Shown in pieces: positions 47,374 through 56,278 of a stretch of 64,000 bases of DNA. Under the pieces are notes generated by a model. It was not told where the DNA came from. It saw only the letters and a program-made list of their open reading frames with translations, and did not search any database. Within the stretch, counting starts at the first letter, position 1. Each line of letters begins with the position of its first letter. Location: positions 1,456,409-1,520,408 of the forward strand of contig NZ_LT630337.1 in the NCBI RefSeq assembly GCF_900117315.1, read 5' to 3'. This DNA is from Bacillus massilinigeriensis (GTDB lineage: Bacteria; Bacillota; Bacilli; Bacillales; Cytobacillaceae). The position numbers were made by a program, and so were the translations under genes.

Positions 47374-48495
47374 TTATTCATTCCCTTTAAACTGAATATA
47401 CTTTGTTATCGTTTTGATGGCCACATCAATTGCATCCTCTTTAGGATTTAATTTTGCGTGGTGTAGTCCATATTCAGAATCAACACCAAGCCAAAACATA
47501 AAACCAGGTATTTCAGCAAGCATATATCCGAAATCCTCGCCTGTCATTGCTTCTCTACATTGGATTAGGTTAATATTCGTCTCTTCCTTTAAGAATCTCA
47601 TAAAATCACTTGTGAGGTTTTTCTCATTATAAACCTGATGATATTTACAGCCATAATCAATTTCCGCCTTACAATCATATGCAATCTCTATCCCTCTTAC
47701 CAAAGCCTCAATCCTTTGTTTAACCTTTTTCATGGAATCAACCGATAGTGTCCGAATGGTTCCCTCCAGTCTTGCCTTTTCCGCAATGATATTTTGTACT
47801 GTACCTCCAGTTATTTTTCCAATGGTGACAACAGCACTGTCAAGAGGATCGATATTTCTTGCAATGATTGTTTGAAGCTGTGAAACAAGGGAACAGGCAG
47901 CAACAATCATATCATTTGATAGATGTGGGTATGCTGCATGACCTCCTAATCCTTTAAGGTCTATATAGAGCTCTGATGTATTCGCAAACAGTAATCCCTC
48001 TTTAATGGCAATGGTTCCTACAGGATACTCTGGGGCTATATGCAGAGCAAATATCATATCAGGCTTCCATTCGTTCATAATCTCTGTTTTTAGCATCGGT
48101 TCGGCTCCACCAGGACCTTCTTCAGCGGGTTGAAAAATAAAAAGGAGATTATCATTAATCGGATGGTTCACAAAATGGGTAAGTACTCCTAAAGCGATAC
48201 TCATGTGAAAGTCATGACCACAAGCATGCATTTGCTCCAAATGGGTAGAACGAAAAGGTAATTCTGTTTCCTCAGGGATTGGTAAACCATCAATATCTGT
48301 TCTATAACCAATTGTTTTTGTAGGATTTAAGCCTCTAATTTTAACAAAGATTCCTGTTTTCCATGTCTTTATCTCTAGACGATCCTGAGACAATTCCTTT
48401 AAGTAAGAAAGCAAATAGGCCTGTGTTTTATATTCTTGAAACCCTAGCTCGGGAATTAAATGTAGCTCACGTCGAATTTTTACAAATGGATTCAT
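47374..48495 (-). CDS. ykuR: N-acetyldiaminopimelate deacetylase (YkuR)
   Basis: This 373-residue M20 peptidase-like metalloenzyme cleaves acetyl from N-acetyl-LL-diaminopimelate in lysine and cell-wall synthesis. Start ATG 48495 ([11 protein letters not shown]) after AAGGGAG; the frame is open to 48546. Metal ligands: [20 protein letters not shown] and the distal HHAKLNP. The block TGEDFGYML is typical of the family. It follows dapH, from which a small terminator separates it. Confidence 0.93.
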   Translation of the reverse strand: MNPFVKIRRELHLIPELGFQEYKTQAYLLSYLKELSQDRLEIKTWKTGIFVKIRGLNPTKTIGYRTDIDGLPIPEETELPFRSTHLEQMHACGHDFHMSIALGVLTHFVNHPINDNLLFIFQPAEEGPGGAEPMLKTEIMNEWKPDMIFALHIAPEYPVGTIAIKEGLLFANTSELYIDLKGLGGHAAYPHLSNDMIVAACSLVSQLQTIIARNIDPLDSAVVTIGKITGGTVQNIIAEKARLEGTIRTLSVDSMKKVKQRIEALVRGIEIAYDCKAEIDYGCKYHQVYNEKNLTSDFMRFLKEETNINLIQCREAMTGEDFGYMLAEIPGFMFWLGVDSEYGLHHAKLNPKEDAIDVAIKTITKYIQFKGNE

Positions 48496-48515
48496 ATGCT
48501 CTCCCTTTCCTATTT

Positions 48516-48542
48516 GAAAAAGCGCGGAAAGGTTTTCCACGC
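48516..48542 (-). terminator. Terminator between dapH and ykuR
   Basis: GCGTGGAAA pairs with TTTCCGCGC (48522-48542 on the plus strand) around three bases, followed by UUUUUC in the RNA. It lies inside the dap gene row. Confidence 0.7.
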
Positions 48543-48555
48543 TCATCTTTTACTA

Positions 48556-49266
48556 CTATAGTTGACGCAATTCTTGTTTAATTTCTGTTTTGGATTTTGT
48601 CTTCTCATCAATTTGTTTAATTACTCGAGCTGGTGTTCCTGCAACCACAGTATATGGAGGAACATCCTCTATAACAACTGCTCCAGCTGCTACAACTGCT
48701 CCCTTCCCAACGGTTACGCCTTCTAGAACGACAGCATTGGCACCAATAACCACATCGTCTTCAACGATTACTGGCTTTGCTGATGGCGGTTCAACTACAC
48801 CTGCAAGGACCGTACCGGCACCAATATGACAGTTTTTCCCTACTGTTGCACGGCCTCCAAGAACAACATTCATATCAATCATTGTTCCTTCGCCAATTAC
48901 TGCCCCTATATTAATGGAAGCCCCCATCATAATAACAGCATTATCACCGATCTCAACATGGTCACGAATGATAGCACCAGGTTCAATACGAGCTTTAATA
49001 TTTTTCATATCTAAAAGTGGAATCGCAGAATTGCGGCGATCATTTTCCACCACATAGTCTTCAATTTTATCTTTATTTTCCTCCAAGGCAACTTTTATTT
49101 CAGCCCAGTCCCCAAAGACAATCCCTGTGGTTCCTGTAACAAAAGCCTTTGAAGTACTACCAAAGTTAATACCTTCTAGTTGACCTTTAATATATACCTT
49201 TACAGGTGTTGTTTTTGTACTATTCTGAATAAAAGAAATAATTTCATTTGCATCCATCATTTTCAT
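48556..49266 (-). CDS. dapH: DapH, tetrahydrodipicolinate N-acetyltransferase
   Basis: This 236-residue enzyme acetylates tetrahydrodipicolinate with acetyl-CoA, opening the acetylated DAP branch. Start ATG 49266 ([12 protein letters not shown]) after GGAGGCTCG matches DapH; a frame to 49329 is not supported. The C-terminal two-thirds is a left-handed beta-helix of hexapeptides ([20 protein letters not shown], and later [15 protein letters not shown]). It sits between ccpC and ykuR. Confidence 0.95.
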   Translation of the reverse strand: MKMMDANEIISFIQNSTKTTPVKVYIKGQLEGINFGSTSKAFVTGTTGIVFGDWAEIKVALEENKDKIEDYVVENDRRNSAIPLLDMKNIKARIEPGAIIRDHVEIGDNAVIMMGASINIGAVIGEGTMIDMNVVLGGRATVGKNCHIGAGTVLAGVVEPPSAKPVIVEDDVVIGANAVVLEGVTVGKGAVVAAGAVVIEDVPPYTVVAGTPARVIKQIDEKTKSKTEIKQELRQL

Positions 49267-49336
49267 AGACGAGCCTCCTATTATGTATATTGTTAGAATT
49301 ACTTTAACAAACAAAAGTGTCGAAAACAAGAAAAAA

Positions 49337-50221
49337 CTATTTTCCTTCTTCCTTGATATGCTCTTTTATCAGCTCAACAAAAGCTTGGACTTGTTTTAGT
49401 TGAAAGGCTGATTCATATCCTAGAAGCCATGTATCGCGACTTAACGGTTGCTTAAATTCATCTAGCAGAGGAATCTTATATATGTTTTGCTCCCCAGACA
49501 TTAGCGTGATGGCTGGTAAAATAGCATAACCAATTCCATTAAAGGCCATCTGCTTGCAGGTTTCGATTTGATCAACTATAATGGTTCGCTTCGGTGAATT
49601 TTGAAAATGCCGATGCCACCATTCCTGGATTTCCTGGTAGTAATTAGAATCACTCTTAAACTGAATAAAGGGTCGATCGGTATCTAGTATTTGTTCAGGT
49701 TTTGTAATTTCTTTGTCTACCAAATAGAGACTATCTTTAAAAAGATGAATTTTTACACCCTTCCAATCTGGTGTACCTCTAATGATTCCAATATGGACTT
49801 GGTCATCATACAGGTGTCTCAAGATTTCACTACTCCAACCGGTAATCAAGGATATTTTCGCTTGTGGATAGCGATTGACATACTTTTTTAAAACCTGTGG
49901 CAGCCAATTTTGACCAACAATCGAGGCAACAGCAATCTTTAAGGTACCATGAACCTCAGAGTTTAATGCTGAAATGGACTCCCTAACTCTTTCCTCTTTT
50001 TGTAGAACATCATTGACAAATTCAATGACAATTTCACCTGCAGGAGTTAATGATAGTCCTTTTTGGGAACGAACAAATAGTTTTGTACCCCATTCCTTCT
50101 CAATCGTTTGTAAGCGTTGAGACAAAGCAGGCTGTGAAACGAATAATCGTTCTGCAGCCTTTCTCATATTCATCTCTGATGCCAATATGGATAATAATTG
50201 AAATTCAGAAAGTGTTGTCAA
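49337..50221 (-). CDS. ccpC: CcpC, LysR-type citrate-cycle regulator
   Basis: This 294-residue LysR regulator has an N-terminal winged helix (residues about 1-65, [20 protein letters not shown], then [15 protein letters not shown]) and a LysR substrate domain (about 90-290). In B. subtilis CcpC represses citB and citZ in response to citrate; close likeness includes the SLITGWSSE and RDTWLLGYE segments. The start is TTG after GAGGG. The gene sits directly upstream of dapH (70 bases). Confidence 0.92.
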   Translation of the reverse strand: MTTLSEFQLLSILASEMNMRKAAERLFVSQPALSQRLQTIEKEWGTKLFVRSQKGLSLTPAGEIVIEFVNDVLQKEERVRESISALNSEVHGTLKIAVASIVGQNWLPQVLKKYVNRYPQAKISLITGWSSEILRHLYDDQVHIGIIRGTPDWKGVKIHLFKDSLYLVDKEITKPEQILDTDRPFIQFKSDSNYYQEIQEWWHRHFQNSPKRTIIVDQIETCKQMAFNGIGYAILPAITLMSGEQNIYKIPLLDEFKQPLSRDTWLLGYESAFQLKQVQAFVELIKEHIKEEGK

Positions 50222-50291
50222 AAGGATTCCCTCATTATCTTTTTGTGTTCATTATATCTCAAATGAAGATTGAATTTTAATGTTAATGGTA

Positions 50292-50330
50292 AAAAAAGAA
50301 AAAAATAGGCCCTATAAACTTGAGCCTATT
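50292..50330 (-). terminator. Terminator overlapping the darB stop
   Basis: AATAGGC (50304-50310) pairs with GCCTATT (50324-50330); the stop codon of darB (50326-50328) lies in the stem, and a U-run follows on the minus strand. Confidence 0.75.
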
Positions 50331-50778
50331 TTCCTCGTTCATTTGAATAGTGTACATATTGATTTAATTGATCTAAAATCGTTCTTCTTGTAAGTATACC
50401 TTCAAAGATGCCATCATCTGTTTCTATGCATAGAAAAGGATGATCAACGAGGTAGTTAAGACTTTCCTCTACAGTTGCCGAAATGTTAAGTCTTGGTATT
50501 TTCCGATTCATTACCTCTTCTACACGTCTACAATCTAATTTTTCAAATTCTATACGCTCAATACCCAAAATCGAATCCATAATAATTGGAGTACTTATTA
50601 ATCCATGTAATTTATAAAAAGGATCTAATACAGGAATCGCACTATACCCACTTTTAGTAAGTACTAATAAGGCATGCTCTAGGTTATTACCTATTTGAAC
50701 ATGGGCTACACGTTCAGAAGATATCATAAAACCTCTAATATTTTTTTTCAAAAATTCCCCACTGTGAAGACTATACAT
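50326..50778 (-). CDS. darB: DarB (YkuL), c-di-AMP-binding CBS protein
   Basis: This 150-residue two-CBS-domain protein has GYSAIPVLDPFYKLHGLIST in the first domain and VNH/DHPFLCIETDDGIFEGILTRR in the second. It is like B. subtilis YkuL/DarB, which binds c-di-AMP and, when free, stimulates the Rel synthetase and pyruvate carboxylase PycA. Its start has GGAG ten bases upstream. It lies beside ccpC. Confidence in c-di-AMP binding rests on family likeness. Confidence 0.85.
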   Translation of the reverse strand: MYSLHSGEFLKKNIRGFMISSERVAHVQIGNNLEHALLVLTKSGYSAIPVLDPFYKLHGLISTPIIMDSILGIERIEFEKLDCRRVEEVMNRKIPRLNISATVEESLNYLVDHPFLCIETDDGIFEGILTRRTILDQLNQYVHYSNERGK

Positions 50779-50855
50779 AGGCCGAAAACTCCTCTAATTG
50801 GTTTACGATCTATTCTATTTTATCACAGATTCATGCCTGTTGCTCCTCTTATACC

Positions 50856-50999
50856 CTATCCTTTACTTGTTTGAATATTTCTTAATTCATATTGACATTT
50901 TGGGCAATGAAAAATCACGTTTTGATTCGACTGAGCTGTTAACACATGATCCATATCTGACTCGAAAAAACATTTTGGACATTTCACTGTCGGCATCAT
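50856..50999 (-). CDS. Zinc-ribbon mini-protein (47 aa)
   Basis: A 47-residue frame, MMPTVKCPKC then FFESDMDHVLTAQ and later HCPKCQYEL, has two CPKC pairs 21 residues apart, the layout of a zinc ribbon. It has ATGAGGTGA before ATG 50999 at six bases. Short enough to be missed by length filters. It lies between darB and ykuJ where I recall a different small gene (abbA/ykzF or ykuK) in B. subtilis, so it looks like a distinct gene. Function unknown; may bind nucleic acid or a protein. Confidence 0.65.
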   Translation of the reverse strand: MMPTVKCPKCFFESDMDHVLTAQSNQNVIFHCPKCQYELRNIQTSKG

Positions 51000-51042
51000 T
51001 ATTTTCACCTCATTAATAGTATGCACAGATTATTTTCAAAAA

Positions 51043-51073
51043 TAAAAGGAACCACTAGGGCTCCTTCCTTTTT
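51043..51073 (-). terminator. Terminator of ykuJ
   Basis: AAGGA-GCC and GG-TTCCTT around CTAGT in the minus-strand RNA, followed by UUAUUUUU. Stem with one mismatch. Confidence 0.6.
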
Positions 51074-51075
51074 CA

Positions 51076-51312
51076 TTATTGAATTAAATCAAAAATTTCA
51101 ATCGTAATCATATCAATATTATCAAATTGATATCTTTTTGGCTTTTCCTTATCGTGGTATACCTCTAATTCAAATGTCTCCGTCTTTGGGTGATACGTCA
51201 CCTGACATTTTCTTTCACCATTGACCTCAAAAAAACGCCCTGTGGCTTCTCCGCCAACAGACTGTTCTTGTAAATTTTTTAAACGAGAAATAATTCCTTG
51301 AAGCTGTGACAT
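51076..51312 (-). CDS. ykuJ: YkuJ family protein
   Basis: This 78-residue protein has the family core GEATGRFFEVNGERKCQVTY, then FELEVYHDKEKPKRYQFDNID. Start ATG after AGGAGAGG. The YkuJ fold is known as a small alpha/beta protein; no function known. Single gene in front of the zinc-ribbon gene. Confidence 0.88.
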   Translation of the reverse strand: MSQLQGIISRLKNLQEQSVGGEATGRFFEVNGERKCQVTYHPKTETFELEVYHDKEKPKRYQFDNIDMITIEIFDLIQ

Positions 51313-51496
51313 AGTTCCTCTCCTTTCAAAAACAAAACCTAACTCTGTATATAAATAGGTTTCTCTTTTGACATGTTTCTATCCATATAGATTAAATTCA
51401 GAATTTTTTACCATTTTACTTTACATGCCAATATTAACAGAATAAAATAATCACATGTATTTGTACAAGTAAAAGCTGAAAAAAGGGGAGATTTTT

Positions 51497-52456
51497 TTGA
51501 AAAAGCCTGCACATTTAGCTGAAAATCTTTATTTAATTGATGATTTTGATCTAGGTCAAGAAAATCGAACAGGTACATATGTACTAACCGAAAAAGAATT
51601 AACCATCATCGAAACCTCCGCTAGCCCGAGTGTACCTTACATTTTAAGGGGCTTAGAATCCCTTGGATTAAAACCTGAAGAAATTAAGTATATAATCGTC
51701 ACCCATATTCATCTTGACCATGCAGGGGGTGCAGGACTTTTTCTAGAGCATTGTCCAAATGCTACAGTAATTGTTCACCCAAAAGGTTACAGACATTTAA
51801 TTGACCCATCCCGCTTAATCGAAGGAGCAAAAGCCGTATATGGTAATGATTTTGATCGATTATTCCAACCTATTTTGCCTATCCCAGAAAATCGGTTAGA
51901 AATAAAAGATGATCAAGATGTGTTAATTATTGGTGATGATTGTACATTAACCTTTTTTGATACTCCGGGGCATGCCAATCATCATTTCAGTATTCATCAC
52001 TCCCGCCTAAATGGAATGTTCACTGGAGACACTGTGGGAGTATCCTATCCTGAGCTCGAACAGGATGGAATCGAGTTATATTTACCGAGTACCTCACCTA
52101 ACCAATTTAACCCTGTAAAGATGCTGCAATCCATTCAGCTATTTAAGAGTAAAAATCTTCAATACATTTTCTTCGGTCATTTCGGTTTATCTTCAAATCC
52201 TAATGAGGTATACAAACAGGTTGAAACATGGCTTCAGGTTTTCCTTGACGTTGGACAAAAAGCGATTCAAGAAGGAAAAAGCCTTGAGGAAAAGATGAGT
52301 CTAACAACGGAAAGAATACTAGCATTAATAAAAGAACAGTTATATGATAAAGGAGTTGCAGAGGATCATCAAGCATTTGAAATTATTGCATTAGATATTA
52401 AGGTATGTACGATGGGGCTTATCGATTACTTACTAAAGCAGATGCAAAAGCTTTGA
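51497..52456 (+). CDS. MBL-fold metallo-hydrolase
   Basis: This 319-residue enzyme has the metal motif HIHLDHAGG, HANHHF further on, and TGDTVG. It belongs to the MBL-fold hydrolases, probably a lactonase or thioester hydrolase; the substrate is unknown. The start is TTG after AAAAGGGGAG. A glutaredoxin-like gene follows 53 bases later without a terminator, so they look like a two-gene unit. Confidence 0.82.
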   Translation: MKKPAHLAENLYLIDDFDLGQENRTGTYVLTEKELTIIETSASPSVPYILRGLESLGLKPEEIKYIIVTHIHLDHAGGAGLFLEHCPNATVIVHPKGYRHLIDPSRLIEGAKAVYGNDFDRLFQPILPIPENRLEIKDDQDVLIIGDDCTLTFFDTPGHANHHFSIHHSRLNGMFTGDTVGVSYPELEQDGIELYLPSTSPNQFNPVKMLQSIQLFKSKNLQYIFFGHFGLSSNPNEVYKQVETWLQVFLDVGQKAIQEGKSLEEKMSLTTERILALIKEQLYDKGVAEDHQAFEIIALDIKVCTMGLIDYLLKQMQKL

Positions 52457-52509
52457 ATCGATTCACCAAATACTCTAAGTTCAAATAGGATCAATAAGGG
52501 AGGTAGAAA

Positions 52510-52749
52510 ATGTCAAAATTAGTTCTATATAGCCAACCAGATTGTCCACCCTGTGAGTATGCAAAAAGATATTTTGAAGACTCCGGAATTCCCTATATAG
52601 TTAAAGATATAAAAAAGGATAAGGAAGCTCGAAATGAATTAATTCATAAATATCATTCCTTCTCCACTCCTACCTTTGTCATTAATGATGATGTCATCAT
52701 TATTGGATTTGACCAAGAAAAAATAAAGGAAGCCCTGAATATTGAATAA
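52510..52749 (+). CDS. Glutaredoxin family protein
   Basis: This 79-residue glutaredoxin-fold protein has the active site QPDCPPCEYAKRYF (CPPC) and the cis-Pro region FSTPTFVINDDVI. It should reduce disulfides or mixed thiols; CPPC is like NrdH redoxins and YtnI-like small redoxins. ATG after AGGGAGG. It pairs with the upstream MBL hydrolase. Confidence 0.85.
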   Translation: MSKLVLYSQPDCPPCEYAKRYFEDSGIPYIVKDIKKDKEARNELIHKYHSFSTPTFVINDDVIIIGFDQEKIKEALNIE

Positions 52750-52764
52750 TCATTGAATAAATGA

Positions 52765-52793
52765 AAGGAGCTCTGATTAAATGGGAGCTCCTT
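52765..52793 (+). terminator. Terminator of the glutaredoxin gene
   Basis: AAGGAGCTC (52765-52773) pairs perfectly with GAGCTCCTT (52785-52793). The following tract is only CATTCG, so strength is uncertain. Confidence 0.55.
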
Positions 52794-52804
52794 CATTCGT
52801 ATAT

Positions 52805-53317
52805 TTAATTTACGGATCGTTTTGCTTTCTCTATCACACGTTTTGGTATGGTGTCGTACAAATAATTGGAAATTTTCCATTTTCCTGAAATCTTCTTAAA
52901 TAATAATCCTTCATAATGACTTGGATAAGTCACTGGTCCAACATCACTATCTGGAAAATATTCAAAGACATAGCTCCTTTTTTCTTCAATGACCACCTTC
53001 GTTCTATTTGTGAATGCAAAAAATGGAACATAATATGGTGCAAAATCTGAACCATAGGTCAAATATTTCCCTTTCTCTGATACCAAATTTTCCTTAAGAA
53101 AAAGCTTCATATAACCTTCAGTAAAATATGGAGATAAGATTTGCTTTATTTCTTTCATACTTCTTGGTTTTTCATTTAAGGAAACCTGCGCAAGATATGC
53201 GTCTTCTAGAAGCTTCATAACCTTTTCTCTCGAATCGATGTCCCCCTCTGCTTTATCTGCCCCTGGAAAAATAAACATAACACTGGCAACAATGATAAGT
53301 TTTAATAATAGCCTCAC
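52805..53317 (-). CDS. Secreted DUF3993-like protein
   Basis: This 170-residue protein has a signal peptide (residues about 1-20, LLLKLIIVASVMFIFPGA) and a mature alpha+beta domain with PYFTEGYMKLFLKENLV and GLLFKKISGKWKISNYLYDT. It fits the DUF3993 type of secreted Bacillus proteins, named from memory. Start GTG after GGGAG. Convergent with the glutaredoxin gene. No function known. Confidence 0.7.
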   Translation of the reverse strand: MRLLLKLIIVASVMFIFPGADKAEGDIDSREKVMKLLEDAYLAQVSLNEKPRSMKEIKQILSPYFTEGYMKLFLKENLVSEKGKYLTYGSDFAPYYVPFFAFTNRTKVVIEEKRSYVFEYFPDSDVGPVTYPSHYEGLLFKKISGKWKISNYLYDTIPKRVIEKAKRSVN

Positions 53318-53475
53318 ATTTTTTCTCCCTTTTTCATCAATTTACCTCTCCTACTAAATATTTTACCAACATATATTCCAACATTTGGACGTAATCGTTC
53401 GAAAAATATAGGCATAAATTGACTTTACCTCTCTAAAACCTACTAGATATGACAAGATTTTTATAAAAGAAAAGC

Positions 53476-53510
53476 GAAAAAAAAAGGCCTCAATAGAAAC
53501 ATGAGACCTT
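53476..53510 (-). terminator. Terminator after the 79-residue membrane protein
   Basis: AAGGCCTCA (53484-53492) pairs with TGAGACCTT (53502-53510) with one mismatch, followed by U9 in the minus-strand RNA. Confidence 0.75.
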
Positions 53511-53748
53511 AGTAATTGACAGTTAGCATAACAAAGACAATAGTTAAAATCAGTAAGGCAAAAAAAATTGCATATGCCAAGAAGATAGGATTTCGAATAT
53601 AAGCATGATCCTGTACTTGCTGAGAGACTTGTGAATCAAGATTCCCTTTGATTGCCTTCTGCTCCTTCATAATTAGCATCGTATAGATTAGAGAAAATAA
53701 CAATATTCCTAAACTAACTAATAATAAAATCATTGTGTACATACTCAT
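53509..53748 (-). CDS. Small two-helix membrane protein, unknown
   Basis: This 79-residue protein has hydrophobic segments at about 4-26 and 55-77 with a polar, glutamine-rich loop between. ATG after AAAGGAGAAAG. It lies 86 bases downstream of ykuI on the same strand and may be co-transcribed with it. I do not recognise the family. Confidence 0.7.
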   Translation of the reverse strand: MSMYTMILLLVSLGILLFSLIYTMLIMKEQKAIKGNLDSQVSQQVQDHAYIRNPIFLAYAIFFALLILTIVFVMLTVNY

Positions 53749-53834
53749 GATTTTCTTTCTCCTTTAGGAATTAGCTATTAATAGAATTCCTAAAAAGGAA
53801 TACATTTATTCTTAGATGGTGTATTCAAATTTGT

Positions 53835-55052
53835 TTAATAAAGCAATTCCTCATTTTCATAAAGAAACTCATAGGTGATATCAATAAACAAATATTCCTT
53901 TGGACTTAGTGGATAGGAAAAGGTACGAATCGTATCACCTGTTTCAATATCAATATAAAGATCAGACAAAATCCCCTTCTTTTCACTCTTCATTTTAAAA
54001 ATGTTCTCCAGGAAGTATGGGCGCCAGCTCCAGTTTTTTTGCATGTACTCATTCTGGATCACCCATTCCTCATCCCTTTTTAGGATATTTGGGGATCGTT
54101 GAAACCCATCTTCATCACATATATATATTCTAAAGGCAATATTATTCATTTCTTTTGCCAGATTCTTTAATAAAACTTCATAATCCTCGAAATTTTTGTT
54201 TTTCAAAAGGAGTGAATGGATTCTCTTTTGAAAACGATCTGTAATTGAGAAGAGAGCTTCTATTTTTTTCTTTTCATACATAATAAATTGATGAAATTCA
54301 ACCTTTAGTTTACTTTTCAATATATCTCGATTAACAAAGGTGCCATCTGGTTTATGCAAATAATATCCTTGATAATAACGACCACCATGCTTCCATGCAA
54401 ATTGAAGTTGATAGACGGATTCAATGTTTTCAAATAGTAATGTCGCCCCAATTTTACGGGCCAAAATCGATAAAGAATAGAGTATATCCTGAAAAGTAGA
54501 TGTTGAATTCATGGAGCGCAATTCCATAAGGTTGATTTTTAAAATGTTAGGAGAAATTTGACCAATTTGATCTAACTGGCTGCTATCCTCCCCTAATTTA
54601 TCTATGGCAATTTTTATCCCGTAGGTTCTGTAATAATTAAGAAGGTGGCATAAATGCTCATAGTCCCCGGTAAAGTTGCGTTCTGTAATCTCTAAAACGA
54701 TTCTTTCAAGTGAAATACCCTTATGCTCATAATCGCGAAGAATATCTAATAAATGTTCCCCATCATCAATCATTAATAATTCAGCATCTCTATTTATAAA
54801 TAACAAGACATCATCATCAAGTATAATCGCTCTTTCTAATGCTTTTGTTAATACGATGTTATCTACTTCCAGACGATACTCATCAGGAATATTTTCATCA
54901 AGAAAAAAAGGACCAAGGCTTTCATATCCAGATTCAGTCCGAATTCTACCTAAAATTTCATAACCGATAATTCTGTGCTCATCAGCGCTAAAAATTGGTT
55001 GAAAAAAAGGCACCACATGTTCCAAATTCGTAAGTATATCTAAAGCATCCAA
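53835..55052 (-). CDS. ykuI: YkuI, EAL-domain c-di-GMP-binding protein
   Basis: This 405-residue protein has an EAL domain (residues about 1-245) and a C-terminal PAS-like domain (about 255-405), as in B. subtilis YkuI. The signature is degenerate: YEILGR replaces the EAL tripeptide, while the later ERIVLEITERNF, the KINLMELRS and ENIESVYQ blocks remain, so catalysis may be weak. YkuI binds c-di-GMP; its role is linked to motility or exopolysaccharide. Start TTG after GGAGG. Confidence 0.9.
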   Translation of the reverse strand: MDALDILTNLEHVVPFFQPIFSADEHRIIGYEILGRIRTESGYESLGPFFLDENIPDEYRLEVDNIVLTKALERAIILDDDVLLFINRDAELLMIDDGEHLLDILRDYEHKGISLERIVLEITERNFTGDYEHLCHLLNYYRTYGIKIAIDKLGEDSSQLDQIGQISPNILKINLMELRSMNSTSTFQDILYSLSILARKIGATLLFENIESVYQLQFAWKHGGRYYQGYYLHKPDGTFVNRDILKSKLKVEFHQFIMYEKKKIEALFSITDRFQKRIHSLLLKNKNFEDYEVLLKNLAKEMNNIAFRIYICDEDGFQRSPNILKRDEEWVIQNEYMQKNWSWRPYFLENIFKMKSEKKGILSDLYIDIETGDTIRTFSYPLSPKEYLFIDITYEFLYENEELLY

Positions 55053-55239
55053 AAATGAAATCCTCCTCTCTCGTTGCTATTATTCAGAATAGCATGTTAA
55101 CACTCCACAGTGAAATTATAATGAATTATATCATTATATTTCTGAAAATTCACACCAAACAGTGGCAATATGTTACTCACATATAGGATCACATCTTTTG
55201 TGATAATAAAAAGGAGTAAATGAGAAAGAGGGTTCATAA

Positions 55240-56067
55240 ATGAAGAGACTTTCTATTCTTTTCGCCCTTTTTCCTTTACTTGGTTGCGATTATCATGATG
55301 ATTTCAAACAAAAACAGGCCAATTCTAATAAGAGTCAATTAGAGAATCAAGTCAATATTTCGGGTAAAACCCAACCACAAACAATCAAAAGCAAGAATGA
55401 TGCTATGTTGGAAGACAAACAGAATACAAATTCAGATAAGTCAAAATCTATAGTAGCATCAGCTAGAAAAAGTCATGTTTTATTAAATGTTCCATTAGTT
55501 AAGCAAAATCCAGAACTAAAATACGGCTGTGAGGTAACGTCCTTAAGCATGGTTCTGAAATATGCCGGTGTAAAGACAGACAAAATGGAGCTATATCGTA
55601 GAGTAAAAAAAGATCCTGATCAATTAGTTCGAGCAAAAAATGGCGATATATTAAGATGGGGAAATCCAGCTGAAGGTTTTGTTGGAGATATGACAGGACG
55701 ACAAGCAGGATATGCTGTTTTCGATCAACCTATTGTCAATCTTGTAAATGAATTCCTGCCAAAAAGAGCAGTGAACCTCACAAATAGGAGCTTTGATGAG
55801 GTACTAGACCATGTTTCAAAGGGCTATCCTGCGGTTGTTTGGACAACTGGGGATTATCGCTTACCTGATCGTTGGGAAGGGTGGATTCATGGAAATCAGT
55901 ATATTAAAACCCCACTTGATTTGCATGCGGTTGTTTTAGTAGGCTATGATCCAACATCTGTGTACCTTAATGATCCACTCTCAGGAAGAAAACAAGTTCG
56001 TGTATCAAAAAGTAGATTTATATCCTCCTGGAAGGCCTTAAAAAGTAGAGCAGTTAGCTACCATTAA
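55240..56067 (+). CDS. C39-family peptidase lipoprotein
   Basis: This 275-residue lipoprotein has a signal peptide with lipobox FPLLGC at Cys 16, an about 60-residue polar Lys/Asn-rich linker, then a C39-like papain domain. The catalytic Cys is in YGCEVTSLSMVLKYAGV, the His in LHAVVLVGYD and the Asn/Asp in LNDPLSG. It acts outside the cell; substrate unknown. ATG after AGAGGG. It resembles YvpB-type proteins. It is monocistronic with a terminator. Confidence 0.85.
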   Translation: MKRLSILFALFPLLGCDYHDDFKQKQANSNKSQLENQVNISGKTQPQTIKSKNDAMLEDKQNTNSDKSKSIVASARKSHVLLNVPLVKQNPELKYGCEVTSLSMVLKYAGVKTDKMELYRRVKKDPDQLVRAKNGDILRWGNPAEGFVGDMTGRQAGYAVFDQPIVNLVNEFLPKRAVNLTNRSFDEVLDHVSKGYPAVVWTTGDYRLPDRWEGWIHGNQYIKTPLDLHAVVLVGYDPTSVYLNDPLSGRKQVRVSKSRFISSWKALKSRAVSYH

Positions 56068-56080
56068 AATCATTTGTTTT

Positions 56081-56117
56081 GAGTCAAATTTCTTTTAGAG
56101 AATTTGACTCATTTTTA
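56081..56117 (+). terminator. Terminator of the C39 peptidase gene
   Basis: GAGTCAAATT (56081-56090) pairs with AATTTGACTC (56101-56110), then ATTTTTATTT. Confidence 0.82.
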
Positions 56118-56278
56118 TTTATATAAATACCCTTTATTGGTCATACATATAGAGTTTTACTTTGTTACAATCCCCTTGTTCTTTAGATAGTCAAAAAAGA
56201 TTGTCGAAAATCCTTCAATTCCAATTCTTTGTTTGTTAGTATTAGTAGGTACAAATGTAAGATAGGTTGGTAGATTAT

